DNA of 64,000 nucleotides from Halosolutus amylolyticus. GTDB taxonomy: Archaea > Halobacteriota > Halobacteria > Halobacteriales > Natrialbaceae. A program made the position numbers and the translations under genes. How positions within the stretch are numbered: the stretch's first letter is position 1; every line of letters starts with the position of its first letter. This document shows, in pieces, positions 31,867 through 40,222 of this stretch. The notes under the pieces are model-generated. The model searched no databases and was not told the origin of the DNA. It saw only the letters and a list, made by a program, of their open reading frames with translations. The DNA lies in the NCBI RefSeq assembly GCF_023566055.1, contig NZ_JALIQP010000003.1, positions 496,001 through 560,000 on the forward strand, given 5' to 3'.

Positions 31867-33645
31867 ATGCGCTGGCAACACACGATCTACGCCTATCCGA
31901 TCCTGCTGGCGACGGCGATCTCACTCGGCCACGCCGCGTACGCCCTGATTCGAAGCAGATCCCACGGCCAGCGACCGACGCTCCTGCTGTTCGCCGCCAT
32001 GAACGTGGCGATCGCGATCTGGACCGGGTTCGGGGCCCTCGGCCTCATCAGCACGGTTCCGCGGTTCAAGTACTACGCCTATGTGATCAGCCACGTTGGC
32101 GCCGCCGGCGTCGGACCCTTTCTGCTCCTGTTTGTTCTGGCGTACACGGATCGGACCAAGTGGCTCCGTCCGTCGATCGCCGTCGGCGTCTTCGTCGTTC
32201 CGGCGACGTTTATCGCACTGCTCGTTACTAACCCCTACGAACTGGCGCTCACCGAGACGCGTATCGTCGAGGCCAACGGCGTGCTCGTCTTCCGCGCCAC
32301 GAGGGGGCCGGCGCACATGTCCCTGAGTTTCGTCTACACACTGTTGCTCGCGATTGTCATTCTCGGGGTGATCGGCCACGAGACCGTCCGTCAGGGCCGT
32401 CGGTACCTCCCGCAGGCGTCGTTGCTGACCGTCGCCGTCGTGACGCCGATCACCGTGAGTGCACTCACGATTGCGAACGTGCCGCCGTTCACCGTCGACA
32501 ACGTCAACTTCGTCTCCGTTTCAACTGCGGTCTCCTGCATCGCCCTCGGAATCGCCACGGTTCGGTACCGATTTCTGGATCTGCAGCCGATCGCCAACCG
32601 GACCGTCGTCGATCACTCGCCGGACGGGATCCTCGTCGTCGACGTGGACGGGAGGGTGGTCGACGCGAACGAGGCGGTCTCCGCGATGCTCGATCGCGAC
32701 CCGATCGTTGGCGAAGCGGTAGACGACCTCCTGCCCGAGGCTCGCGTAACGAGCGACCCCGGCGCGACGACGGAACTCGAACTCGCGTCCGACGCGGTCG
32801 ACTTTCTGGTCGTTCGGTCGCGCCCGCTCCGCCGGCAGGGCCGACACATCGGTTGGGTCGTCGTCTGCAGCGACGTCACCGAACACCGACGCCGGGAGCG
32901 CGAACTCGAAGCGTTCACCGGCGTCGTCTCGCACGACCTCCGGGCGCCGCTGCGGACGACCGATCGGTACCTCGAACTCCTTGAGGACGCGCTCGACACG
33001 GAACTGGACGACGAGACGCGACAGTTGCTCGCCGTCGCCAGGGAGAACAGCCGCCGGATGCAGGAGATGGTCTCGGACCTCCATCGATACTCGCGGATCG
33101 GCGCCACGGAAGACGAGTTCGGGTCGGTCGACTGCGAGGCCCTCGTCGAAGCAGTTCTCGACGGGCTGCGATTCGAGATCGAGGACCGGAACGCGACCGT
33201 CGTCGTCGAGGACCTCCCGACCGTCCGCGGCGTCGAGCACCTGCTTCGGCGCCTGTTCCAGAACCTCCTGGAGAACGCGCTCACGTACGCGGACACGACG
33301 GCCCCCGAGATCCGGATCGCCGCGACACGGGCCGACGGTGCGTGGCGGTTCGCCGTCCGCGATAACGGCGCGGGGATCGATCCGTGCGACCTCGACCGGG
33401 TCTTCGATATCTTCACTCGCGGCTCGAACGCGACGGACGAATCCGGCACGGGGATGGGGCTCGCGATCTGCAAGAAGATCGTCGATCGACACGGCGGAAC
33501 GATCGATATCGACTCGACGCTCGGCGACGGAACTGTGGTTACGTTCACCGTTCCCGACGCTCGACCGACCGACGAGCGACGACCGTCGAGCGACGAGCGA
33601 ACGCCGGTCGGTTCGGTCACCGCGAGTGGACTCGATCGAGCGTGA
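31867..33645 (+). CDS. 7TM-sensor histidine kinase with PAS domain
   Basis: The 592-residue protein begins with seven hydrophobic helices (about residues 1-225), the histidine-kinase N-terminal 7TM sensor type common in haloarchaea. A PAS domain follows (HSPDGILVVDVDGRVVDAN). The transmitter has its phosphoacceptor in VVSHDLRAPLRTT, the N box LLENALTYA, G1 DNGAGIDP and G2 GTGMGLAI. All catalytic motifs look intact. Its 3' end overlaps the convergent gene at 33617 by 29 bases. It could pass signals to the REC-containing proteins next door, though the one at 34939 lacks the acceptor Asp. Confidence 0.85.
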   Translation: MRWQHTIYAYPILLATAISLGHAAYALIRSRSHGQRPTLLLFAAMNVAIAIWTGFGALGLISTVPRFKYYAYVISHVGAAGVGPFLLLFVLAYTDRTKWLRPSIAVGVFVVPATFIALLVTNPYELALTETRIVEANGVLVFRATRGPAHMSLSFVYTLLLAIVILGVIGHETVRQGRRYLPQASLLTVAVVTPITVSALTIANVPPFTVDNVNFVSVSTAVSCIALGIATVRYRFLDLQPIANRTVVDHSPDGILVVDVDGRVVDANEAVSAMLDRDPIVGEAVDDLLPEARVTSDPGATTELELASDAVDFLVVRSRPLRRQGRHIGWVVVCSDVTEHRRRERELEAFTGVVSHDLRAPLRTTDRYLELLEDALDTELDDETRQLLAVARENSRRMQEMVSDLHRYSRIGATEDEFGSVDCEALVEAVLDGLRFEIEDRNATVVVEDLPTVRGVEHLLRRLFQNLLENALTYADTTAPEIRIAATRADGAWRFAVRDNGAGIDPCDLDRVFDIFTRGSNATDESGTGMGLAICKKIVDRHGGTIDIDSTLGDGTVVTFTVPDARPTDERRPSSDERTPVGSVTASGLDRA

Positions 33646-34732
33646 CCGTCACCGTCGTTCCGCCGGCTTCGTTGTCTTCGATCTCGAACTCGCCCCCGAG
33701 TTCCTCGAGCACCGTCGTCACGAGGTACAGCCCGACCCCCATCCCCGAGGCCTCGTCGAACCGGACGCTGGGATCGGTGAGAAGATCCTTCTGCGTGTCC
33801 GGTATCCCGACGCCGTCGTCGGCGATCGAGACGGTCGCTCGGTCGGCCGACGTCTCGACGGTCACCGTCACCCGCGGAACGCTGCGATCCGAGTGTTCGA
33901 CGGCGTTTTGCAGCAGGTGTACGAACGCCGAACCGAGCATCGGCGACCCGGAAACGAGGATCGGAGCGCCGGATTCGGGCCGTTCAATTCGCATCGACGC
34001 GTCGTACTCCCGGCGTACGTTCGCCACCGATCCCTCCACGACGTCGATCAGATTACAGGGGGCGTGCCGGACGTCGTCCTCCGAGATCACGCTCGTCAAC
34101 TCGGCGGCCGTGTCGGTCAGTTTCGCGACGTGGCCGGCCGCTTCGAGTACCGTCTCGATCGTCGCCTCGTCGCCGTGCTCGCGCTCCCGGCGGATCTGGT
34201 CGGTCAGTCCGACGATCATGCTCACATCGTTTCGGATGTCCTTCCTGAGCAGTCGGTTCAACAGCGCGAGTCGCTGGTTTCGATCACGGAGTTCGGACCG
34301 GCGGCGAGTTCGCTCGATCGCGTATCGGAGCGTCCGCAGGATCGCTTCGGCGGTGATCGACTCCTTGACCAGATACTCTTCTGCTCCACGCTGGATCGCT
34401 TCGACCCCCACTTCGGCGTCGTCGCGGCCCGTAAGCACGACGATCGGCAGTTCCGGTGCGGCCTCGACCATCGACTCGACGGTCGATACCCCCCGACTGT
34501 CGGGGAGCATGAGATCGAGGAGAACGACGTCCGGGGGCCGCGTGCGAACCCGCTCTTCGGCGTCGGCGAGGCGATCGACGTGGTCCAGCTCGGCGATAGC
34601 GATCGGCGCGTCGACGCCGCGCTCGTCGCGTCTGGTTCGGTGTCCGTGGACGAGTCGCTCGACGTACCGTGCGTCGTCCGCGTCGTCTTCGACGAGAAGC
34701 ACGTCTACTTCGAGCGATCGAGTCGTACTCAT
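33617..34732 (-). CDS. REC-histidine-kinase hybrid with Lys in place of the phosphoacceptor His
   Basis: From ATG 34732 (MSTTRSLEVDVLLVEDDADD) the product has 371 residues. The receiver domain (about residues 1-130) is complete, with the acceptor Asp in VVLLDLMLPDS, Thr in VLTGRDD and Lys in YLVKES. The DHp helix reads LNRLLRKDIRNDVSMI, where related haloarchaeal kinases have RHDIRN; codon AAG encodes the Lys. The ATPase domain keeps LLQNAVEHSD, DDGVGIPD and GMGVGLYLV. It may bind ATP without autophosphorylating, acting as a phosphorylation-gated scaffold. A longer frame to 34816 lacks coding character. Confidence 0.8.
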   Translation of the reverse strand: MSTTRSLEVDVLLVEDDADDARYVERLVHGHRTRRDERGVDAPIAIAELDHVDRLADAEERVRTRPPDVVLLDLMLPDSRGVSTVESMVEAAPELPIVVLTGRDDAEVGVEAIQRGAEEYLVKESITAEAILRTLRYAIERTRRRSELRDRNQRLALLNRLLRKDIRNDVSMIVGLTDQIRREREHGDEATIETVLEAAGHVAKLTDTAAELTSVISEDDVRHAPCNLIDVVEGSVANVRREYDASMRIERPESGAPILVSGSPMLGSAFVHLLQNAVEHSDRSVPRVTVTVETSADRATVSIADDGVGIPDTQKDLLTDPSVRFDEASGMGVGLYLVTTVLEELGGEFEIEDNEAGGTTVTVTLDRVHSR

Positions 34733-34938
34733 TGGATCCCCCGTCGGCGAAGGCGAAATCGGACGGAGAGCGCGGCTTCGACGTCGAGTGTGGGCTTCGC
34801 ATCTCGTTTCCCACACCCGCTGCCGGCCTCGATTCGTCCGATCGGCGACGGTCTCGAATCGTCGCGTGCGCTTCGGCGTTGTCTCCTCTCACACGTTGGA
34901 TAACCAATAACTTTACCCTCGTAGCTCAGACAATCGGT

Positions 34939-35760
34939 ATGGTCGACCAGGAACCCGGCATTCCGAACGACGCGCGGATCGCGCTCGACGTTCTCTCGTT
35001 GCTCTCGAAGAAGTGGCATCCGATCGTCATCGTGACGCTCGACCGCCGGGGTCCCCTGGGGTTCAACGAACTCCTCGAATCGATTCCGAACCTCTCCGGA
35101 AAGGTGCTCACGGAGACGCTCGAAGCGCTGTCCGAAACCGATGTGGTCGATCGGACCGTCGTGAGCGAGTCCCCGCTCCGGGTCGAGTACGATCTCACCG
35201 AGGCGGGACGGGACATGCGGCCGATCTTCGACGCGCTCGCCGAGTGGGGAACTCGGCACCTCGAAGCATCGCCCCCGACGATCCTGATCGCCGACGCCGA
35301 TCGGCGCCTCACCGAACTGTACGGCCAGTGGCTGCCGGACAGATACGCCGTCGCACGCGCGCACAACGATTGCGAACTTCGATCGGCCCTCGACGACGAC
35401 CCGGACGTCCTGCTCCTCGAAAAGAGTCTCCCCGGCGTCGACTGCGAGGCGGTGGTCGAATACGTCGCCGAATCCTGTCGAACGATAGTCCTCGTCGGTG
35501 ATCGACCGGGCGTCGACCTCCTCGAACTGAGCTGCGACGACGTGCTCCAGAAACCGATCGTTCGCGAGACGGCGATCGATGCCATCGACGAACAGCTGTC
35601 CCGCAGGGGCGAGCCCGCGGACGATCGAGAGCGGGCGGCGCTCGCCGCCAGGCGATCGCTCCTCGAATCCGTTCACTCGCGGGAGCGCCTCGAAGCGGAC
35701 CCGAGGTACCGCGAGGCACGATCGGAGGGAGAGTCGTTCAACCCGTCCCGCGACGGCTGA
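34939..35760 (+). CDS. HxlR-type HTH fused to a receiver-like domain (Asp to Glu) and HalX
   Basis: The ATG at 34939, about 25 bases after a TATA-like ctttacc, gives 273 residues. The first 100 form an HxlR winged helix (LLSKKWHPIVIVTLDRRG, ELLESIPNLSGKVLTETLEAL, YDLTEAGRDM). Residues about 115-230 form a receiver-like fold beginning TILIADADRRLTELY. The acceptor position reads VLLLEKSLPGVD, with Glu instead of Asp, and the conserved Lys is in VLQKPI. A HalX-like helical end follows (ERAALAARRSLLES). Glu may mimic a phosphorylated state, so the protein may be constitutively on, or sense through another route. Confidence 0.75.
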   Translation: MVDQEPGIPNDARIALDVLSLLSKKWHPIVIVTLDRRGPLGFNELLESIPNLSGKVLTETLEALSETDVVDRTVVSESPLRVEYDLTEAGRDMRPIFDALAEWGTRHLEASPPTILIADADRRLTELYGQWLPDRYAVARAHNDCELRSALDDDPDVLLLEKSLPGVDCEAVVEYVAESCRTIVLVGDRPGVDLLELSCDDVLQKPIVRETAIDAIDEQLSRRGEPADDRERAALAARRSLLESVHSRERLEADPRYREARSEGESFNPSRDG

Positions 35761-35793
35761 CGGTCACGCATTCGGTCCGTAGGGTCCGATCAC

Positions 35794-35819
35794 GGTAACT
35801 TACCGCGAGGTAACTATCC
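35794..35819 (+). promoter_or_regulatory. Tandem GGTAACT operator upstream of DUF7344-type regulator 2
   Basis: GGTAACTTACC (a perfect inverted repeat around C) and GGTAACTATCC are spaced 15 bases apart. They lie about 25-50 bases before a TATA-like gaatataag and 64-89 bases before ATG 35883. They are plausible binding sites for the protein encoded next. Confidence 0.45.
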
Positions 35820-35882
35820 GACGTACGTTTTGGTTAGCTCGAATATAAGTTTCGGCCGTCCGACTCCCACCCGTGGGGATCG

Positions 35883-36467
35883 ATGGAATCGATACAAATC
35901 GACTCGGGGGGAGCGGAGCACGGCAGACAGGACTCGATCGAGGCGGATCCCCCTGATTCGTTCGCGTCACTTTCGAGGGACAGCCTCTTCGAAGTCCTGT
36001 CGAACGCACGGCGTCGGTCGATAATCGCGTACCTGAACGGCACCGACACCGAGACGGTGACGGTTCGCGACCTCGCCGAACAGATCGCCGCCTGGGAAAA
36101 CGGCATCTCGGTCGCCGAGGTAACCTACAAGGAACGAAAGCGGGTGTACACGTCGCTCTACCAGCTACACCTCGAAAAACTCCACCGATTGGGCATCGTC
36201 AGGTACGATCAGGACAGGGGAATCGTCGAGCAGACGCCGATCACCGCGCAACTGGAGTCGTATCTGGATACCGATGTCGACGACGAGGACGACGGCGGCA
36301 CCTGGGCGCGACTGTCGCTCGCCATCTCGACCGGCTGTGCCGTGATCGTCCTTCTCGCCTGGGTCCTTCCCGTCGGCTCGGTAAACGGGTTCGGTATCGC
36401 GTCACTCATCGCCGTCGCCTTCCTCGTCGTGTCGATCGCGCAGGTCCTCGACGAACACGACGGGTAA
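35883..36467 (+). CDS. Membrane-anchored DUF7344-type HTH regulator 2
   Basis: The 194-residue protein shares the plan of the one at 31188: a winged-helix region (LFEVLSNARRRSIIAYLNG, VRDLAEQIAAWENG, VYTSLYQLHLEKLHRLGIVRYD), then two transmembrane helices (about residues 142-160 and 165-185). Its N-terminal 30 residues are acidic and Ser-rich. It is the second such regulator within 5 kb, separated from the first by the three signalling genes. It is likely self-regulated through the GGTAACT repeats upstream; target genes are unknown. Confidence 0.75.
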   Translation: MESIQIDSGGAEHGRQDSIEADPPDSFASLSRDSLFEVLSNARRRSIIAYLNGTDTETVTVRDLAEQIAAWENGISVAEVTYKERKRVYTSLYQLHLEKLHRLGIVRYDQDRGIVEQTPITAQLESYLDTDVDDEDDGGTWARLSLAISTGCAVIVLLAWVLPVGSVNGFGIASLIAVAFLVVSIAQVLDEHDG

Positions 36468-36632
36468 CGTGAGCCGACGTCGATCCGGGCGGGAGTCGGG
36501 CCGACCCGCTCTCGAGTCCGCCACGTCCGACCGTCGACCCGCCGGTTGGATCGGTCGATCGCAAGCCGGAAGCTGTGGTCACCACTCGCAATCCCGACGC
36601 TGTGGCTACAAGTACCACAAGCCGGACTGGGC

Positions 36633-37139
36633 TCACAGATCCAGTTCCATCTCGTGTTCCCCACGGTTGCGCGCCGTCGTCTCGAAACCGGCCGATCGGT
36701 AGAGGTTCATCGCGATCCGATTGTTTCGATCGACGGTCAGCCAGACGTGGGTCAGCCCGTTGTCCTGGCCGTGTCTGAGCAGGCCCCGGATGAGATGGGT
36801 GCCGATTCCGGCTGACTGGTACGTCGGCCGGACGAAAATCGCCAGTTCGGCCGTCTCGTCGTACGGCACCAGGACGGCGTGCCCGACCACGTCGTCCCCG
36901 TGTCTCGCGACGGTGTTCAGCCCGTCTTCGAGGAGGCCGTCGATCCACTCCCGCGTCCGGGACTCGTCCCTCGGCGGCAACCCCTGCGATCGCGAGTCGT
37001 CGTCGAAGTGGCCGTACATCTCCACCAGCGGTTCGGGGCCGCCATCGTACTCGCTAACCGTGATCGTTCGCCCCTCCCGATCGGTGACCGTCGTCGGTGG
37101 ACGCGGGAACTGGGACGGATAGTCGGACGTGGTCGCCAT
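36633..37139 (-). CDS. GNAT family N-acetyltransferase
   Basis: The ATG at 37139 gives 168 residues. The acetyl-CoA-binding motif A is clear (AELAIFVRPTYQSAGIGTHLIRGLLRHGQ), followed by VDRNNRIAMNLYRSAGFE. The N-terminal part is typical of GNATs, but the acceptor substrate cannot be told. A longer frame to 37241 is less likely because its extra residues are Arg-rich. Confidence 0.8.
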   Translation of the reverse strand: MATTSDYPSQFPRPPTTVTDREGRTITVSEYDGGPEPLVEMYGHFDDDSRSQGLPPRDESRTREWIDGLLEDGLNTVARHGDDVVGHAVLVPYDETAELAIFVRPTYQSAGIGTHLIRGLLRHGQDNGLTHVWLTVDRNNRIAMNLYRSAGFETTARNRGEHEMELDL

Positions 37140-37356
37140 GTCCAGTACTCGGGGTCGCCCCTCCCTAAGCGTAGCCCGGATTCCCGATTGCTGGGAGCGG
37201 TGGCGTCCGAACCGATCGCACCACGGTACCGCCGCAATCACTGCCGACTCGACAGCGGTGACGGAATCGTCTCGCCCCGCCGACGTGTGATCGAGGACTC
37301 CTTGCGAATCAACCCCTCAGTATGAGGTAGTTCTCCGGCATCAGTACGATCACAGG

Positions 37357-38775
37357 ATGCGTTTCGGAATCACACCCGTTCACCTCCCCGACGATCGACC
37401 CGGCTGGATCGCCGCTCTCGGTCCGATCGTCGCCGTCCTGTTCGTCGGCGGATTCGTCGCGTATCTCCTGACCGAGTGGCCGCGGATCGCGACCGATCCG
37501 GCGTTCTTCCAGCACACGGGCTGGTACGTCCTCCAGGGCGGCGTCCCGTACGTCGACGTCTGGGACGTGAACCCGCCGGTTCCGTTCGCCATCACGGCCG
37601 CGCTCGCCGCCGTCTCCGGCGGGGACATGCTCGTCCTGCACGGTCTGAGCGTGGCGCTCACCGTGCTCGTCGCCGCCGCGAGCGTCATGCTCGTCGGGTG
37701 GGTGGCATACCTCGTGACCGGGCAGAACGCGGCCGCGATCGCCGCCGGCCTCACGATGCTCGTCGTCCCGGAACTCTTCGTGCTCCCGTTGCTGGGGGTC
37801 CGATCGCAGTTCTATTCGCTGTTCTTCGGGACCCTGGCGCTCGCGCTGGTCCTTCGCGATCGGCCGTTCCTCGCGGGGGCCGCGGCGGCGCTAAGCGCCG
37901 GGTCGTGGCAGGCGGGAGCGGTCTTCGCACCGTTGGTCGTCGGGATCGCCGCCCAGCGGATCGGCCCGAACGCCGCGCTCCGGGCGATCACGGGCGGCGG
38001 CGTCGTGACCGGACTCGTCGTTCTCGCGTTCGCGGCCGCGGGCGCGCTCGTTCCGATGATCGTCCAGGCGATCGTCGCGCCGCTGGCTGCGGGATCGTCG
38101 TCCACCCTGGCCGAGCACGTCTACTCGATCCTGCTGGTGTTCGGCTACGGATCTCTGCTCCTCCCGGTGGCGCTGTTCGGCTGGGTCTACGCCGCCGTCC
38201 GCGACCTTCGCGACCAGTGGTGGGTGCCGACGGGCGGGTTGCTCCTCGGCCTCCAGGTGCTGTTCGTCGATATGGACGGCGCGACGGACACGTTTCTCTG
38301 GCTCGCGTTCGTCGCGATCGGCGTGGCAATCGCCGTCGATCCCCTGCTGACGCACGCGTATCGATCGGTGACGGCGGTGACCGATCGTCGACCGACCGCC
38401 GCGATCCGACCGAACCGCCGACTGCTGTCGATCGTCGCGGTCGTCGCCGTCGCCGGGCTCCTCGTCCTTTCGGGGCTCGTCTGGAACACCGGCTCGCCGT
38501 CCGTGAAGTCGACGCTCACGTCGATGGAGCAGGAGGCCGAGCCGGAGGGCGAGACGCCGTCGGTAACGCCTGGCGACGCGGACGTTCCGTCGATGCGGAC
38601 CATCTACTGGGAGCAACTCGAACCCGAGACCTGCCACTACCGGTTGAGCTGGAACGAAGTACGATGGGTCGCGATGACCGACGATCGACTGGACAGACGA
38701 CAGTGCGACGGGTGGCCGAGTCGTCTCGATCGCGCCAGCGGAGAGCGGTCGCTCGGCAATCCCGGTCTCGGATAG
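37357..38775 (+). CDS. GT-C-type polytopic membrane glycosyltransferase, DolP-mannose transferase-like
   Basis: The 472-residue protein has about 9-10 membrane helices. An extracellular first loop contains the signature GGVPYVDVWDVNPPVPF, with Asp residues placed as in polyprenyl-phosphate-sugar-dependent transferases. A C-terminal exported domain of about 90 residues (YWEQLEPETCHYRLSW...) follows the last helix. It would add a sugar from a polyprenyl-phosphate donor to an acceptor outside the cell. The 7160 enzyme could make such a donor. The link to glycosylation is from family resemblance; no neighbours support it. Confidence 0.6.
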   Translation: MRFGITPVHLPDDRPGWIAALGPIVAVLFVGGFVAYLLTEWPRIATDPAFFQHTGWYVLQGGVPYVDVWDVNPPVPFAITAALAAVSGGDMLVLHGLSVALTVLVAAASVMLVGWVAYLVTGQNAAAIAAGLTMLVVPELFVLPLLGVRSQFYSLFFGTLALALVLRDRPFLAGAAAALSAGSWQAGAVFAPLVVGIAAQRIGPNAALRAITGGGVVTGLVVLAFAAAGALVPMIVQAIVAPLAAGSSSTLAEHVYSILLVFGYGSLLLPVALFGWVYAAVRDLRDQWWVPTGGLLLGLQVLFVDMDGATDTFLWLAFVAIGVAIAVDPLLTHAYRSVTAVTDRRPTAAIRPNRRLLSIVAVVAVAGLLVLSGLVWNTGSPSVKSTLTSMEQEAEPEGETPSVTPGDADVPSMRTIYWEQLEPETCHYRLSWNEVRWVAMTDDRLDRRQCDGWPSRLDRASGERSLGNPGLG

Positions 38776-38962
38776 ATTTAGCCACTCCCACCGCGTATTT
38801 ATCAGTGTTCGAATCCTGACGGTGAACGATCGACGCCCGGCTGCGGCCGTGACGGGCAGTTGAGCGGTGAATCGACACCGCCGACCGGGGCGCGATCGGC
38901 CGGGATACCGAGCCCGAACCGCCGAACACACGTGCGCCTCACGAGTTTGTTCGGCGCAAAAG

Positions 38963-39065
38963 TAGTCCCGGGCGGATTCGAACCGCCGTCCTGAGCTATC
39001 TTCCGTGACGGATCGAACCGGACACGTCCAAAGGCTCAGATGATTGGCCACTACACCACGGGACT
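38963..39065 (-). tRNA. tRNA-Gln (anticodon TTG) with a 30-nt intron
   Basis: The acceptor arms AGTCCCG (39065-39059) and CGGGACT (38970-38964) pair fully. The T arm reads GGCGG-TTCGAAT-CCGCC. The anticodon stem TGAGC/GCTCA flanks loop CTTTGG...A with anticodon TTG at 39031-39029. An intron of about 30 nt (39027-38998) follows position 37, the standard archaeal site, and would be removed by the splicing endonuclease. CCA is not encoded. An intron in tRNA-Gln is known in other haloarchaea such as Haloferax. Confidence 0.93.
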
Positions 39066-39118
39066 TCTCACGGTGTTCGACGCCCCGCGTACCTCGCAGT
39101 TCGTACGGAACTGCTCAC

Positions 39119-39132
39119 CACCACGGGACTTC
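39119..39132. repeat. Exact 14-base copy of the tRNA-Gln 5' end
   Basis: CACCACGGGACTTC occurs here and at 39054-39067, where it covers the first 12 bases of the tRNA gene. The copies lie in the same orientation 65 bases apart, with a 7-base inverted repeat (GCAGTTC/GAACTGC, 39096-39114) between them. It may be a recombination or integration scar. Confidence 0.5.
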
Positions 39133-39166
39133 GTGTCCGGTCTAATCACTCGTCGGTACAATAGTG

Positions 39167-39991
39167 TTACTTTTCATCCCGGGACGGAGCGCGGATCTCA
39201 CCTGCTTCCACCCTCCGGTGGCACGGCCGACAGAGGGTGATCACGTTCGCCAGCGTGTGCGCCTCCGCCGGCCGATCGAACTCGCGAACGGGTGTCAGAT
39301 GATGCACGTCCGGGTTCTGGCCGAGTTCGTCCGGTCCGGCACCGCACTGTTGGCACTCGTACCTGTCTCGCTCGAGGGTCTGCCGTCGAACCCGCCACCA
39401 CGACCGACCGTATTCGATCGGACCACCCTCCCACTGGTGGTGAGCCGGTCCGACGACGTTCTCGGAGAGCCAGTCGCCGTAGCACTCGAGCGTACAGAAT
39501 ACGCCACGACTCCGATTCGCCGCTCTGGACGGGACGACGTCGAATTCCGCCCCACAGTACCGACAGGGTACGGACACGCGTTCTCCCGGTTCCGATGGGT
39601 TTTCGGGTAGAAGTCCGTCAGTCCCCCTGACACAATCGGGACAGTACGTCCCAATTTTGTTCGATGGATAGAACGAAAACGAGTCACCGCAGGTTGCACA
39701 CGTCCCGGTCTCGCTCGCGTCGCTCCAGTTCCCGTTGTGCTCACCCGCGTTCGGATCGCAGTCGTCGCAGTACTCCAGCCGCGATTTCGGATCGTAAAAC
39801 GCCGTCCCACACCCCTTGCAGGTCCGGTTCGGCAGCGGTTCACCGTGCACTTTCGTATGGTGCTGGCGCATCCCCTGTTCCGTCCGGAGGGATTTTCCGC
39901 ACGTCGGACAGTCCATGTGCCAGTTCGCCGCACCATCCCGGATAAATTCGCGGCCCAAACCCGTATCGATCGCGTCGCTCATCTGGCTCAT
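39167..39991 (-). CDS. HNH endonuclease with multiple zinc fingers
   Basis: The product (274 residues from ATG 39991, or 271 from 39982) starts with a C2H2 finger (CPTCGKSLRTEQGMRQHHTKVH). Three CxxC...CxxC zinc ribbons follow (CKGCGTAFYDPKSRLEYCDDC, CATCGDSFSF...YCPDC, CRYCGAEFDV...CTLEC). It ends in an HNH nuclease domain: YECQQCGA, DVHHLTPV, LANVITLCRPCHRRVE. All catalytic and zinc residues appear intact. It may belong to a mobile or defence gene and lies beside a duplicated tRNA end. No partner methylase or recombinase is encoded nearby. Confidence 0.8.
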   Translation of the reverse strand: MSQMSDAIDTGLGREFIRDGAANWHMDCPTCGKSLRTEQGMRQHHTKVHGEPLPNRTCKGCGTAFYDPKSRLEYCDDCDPNAGEHNGNWSDASETGTCATCGDSFSFYPSNKIGTYCPDCVRGTDGLLPENPSEPGERVSVPCRYCGAEFDVVPSRAANRSRGVFCTLECYGDWLSENVVGPAHHQWEGGPIEYGRSWWRVRRQTLERDRYECQQCGAGPDELGQNPDVHHLTPVREFDRPAEAHTLANVITLCRPCHRRVEAGEIRAPSRDEK

Positions 39992-40222
39992 CGACGAGAT
40001 GACCACCGCGACCGGATCAGGACCGCCGCGACGACGATCGAGCAACGACAGGACCGTCTCGAAGCGATCGTCGAGGACCGCAACCGGGTCGACGCCCGTG
40101 TCCCGGAGATCGACGTCGCGGCGACCGATACCGATCTCCGGGTCATCGGCCGTCGACCGAGATTCCGCTCGCGGTGTGAGTTAACGACGTACGTTTTTGA
40201 CCTCGGAGCCCGTACCGGAAAT

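Noticed and set aside
36540-36615. Repeats of GCTGTGG and AAGCCGGA between convergent genes
   Set aside because: They are short and imperfect; no gene or stable structure could be supported.
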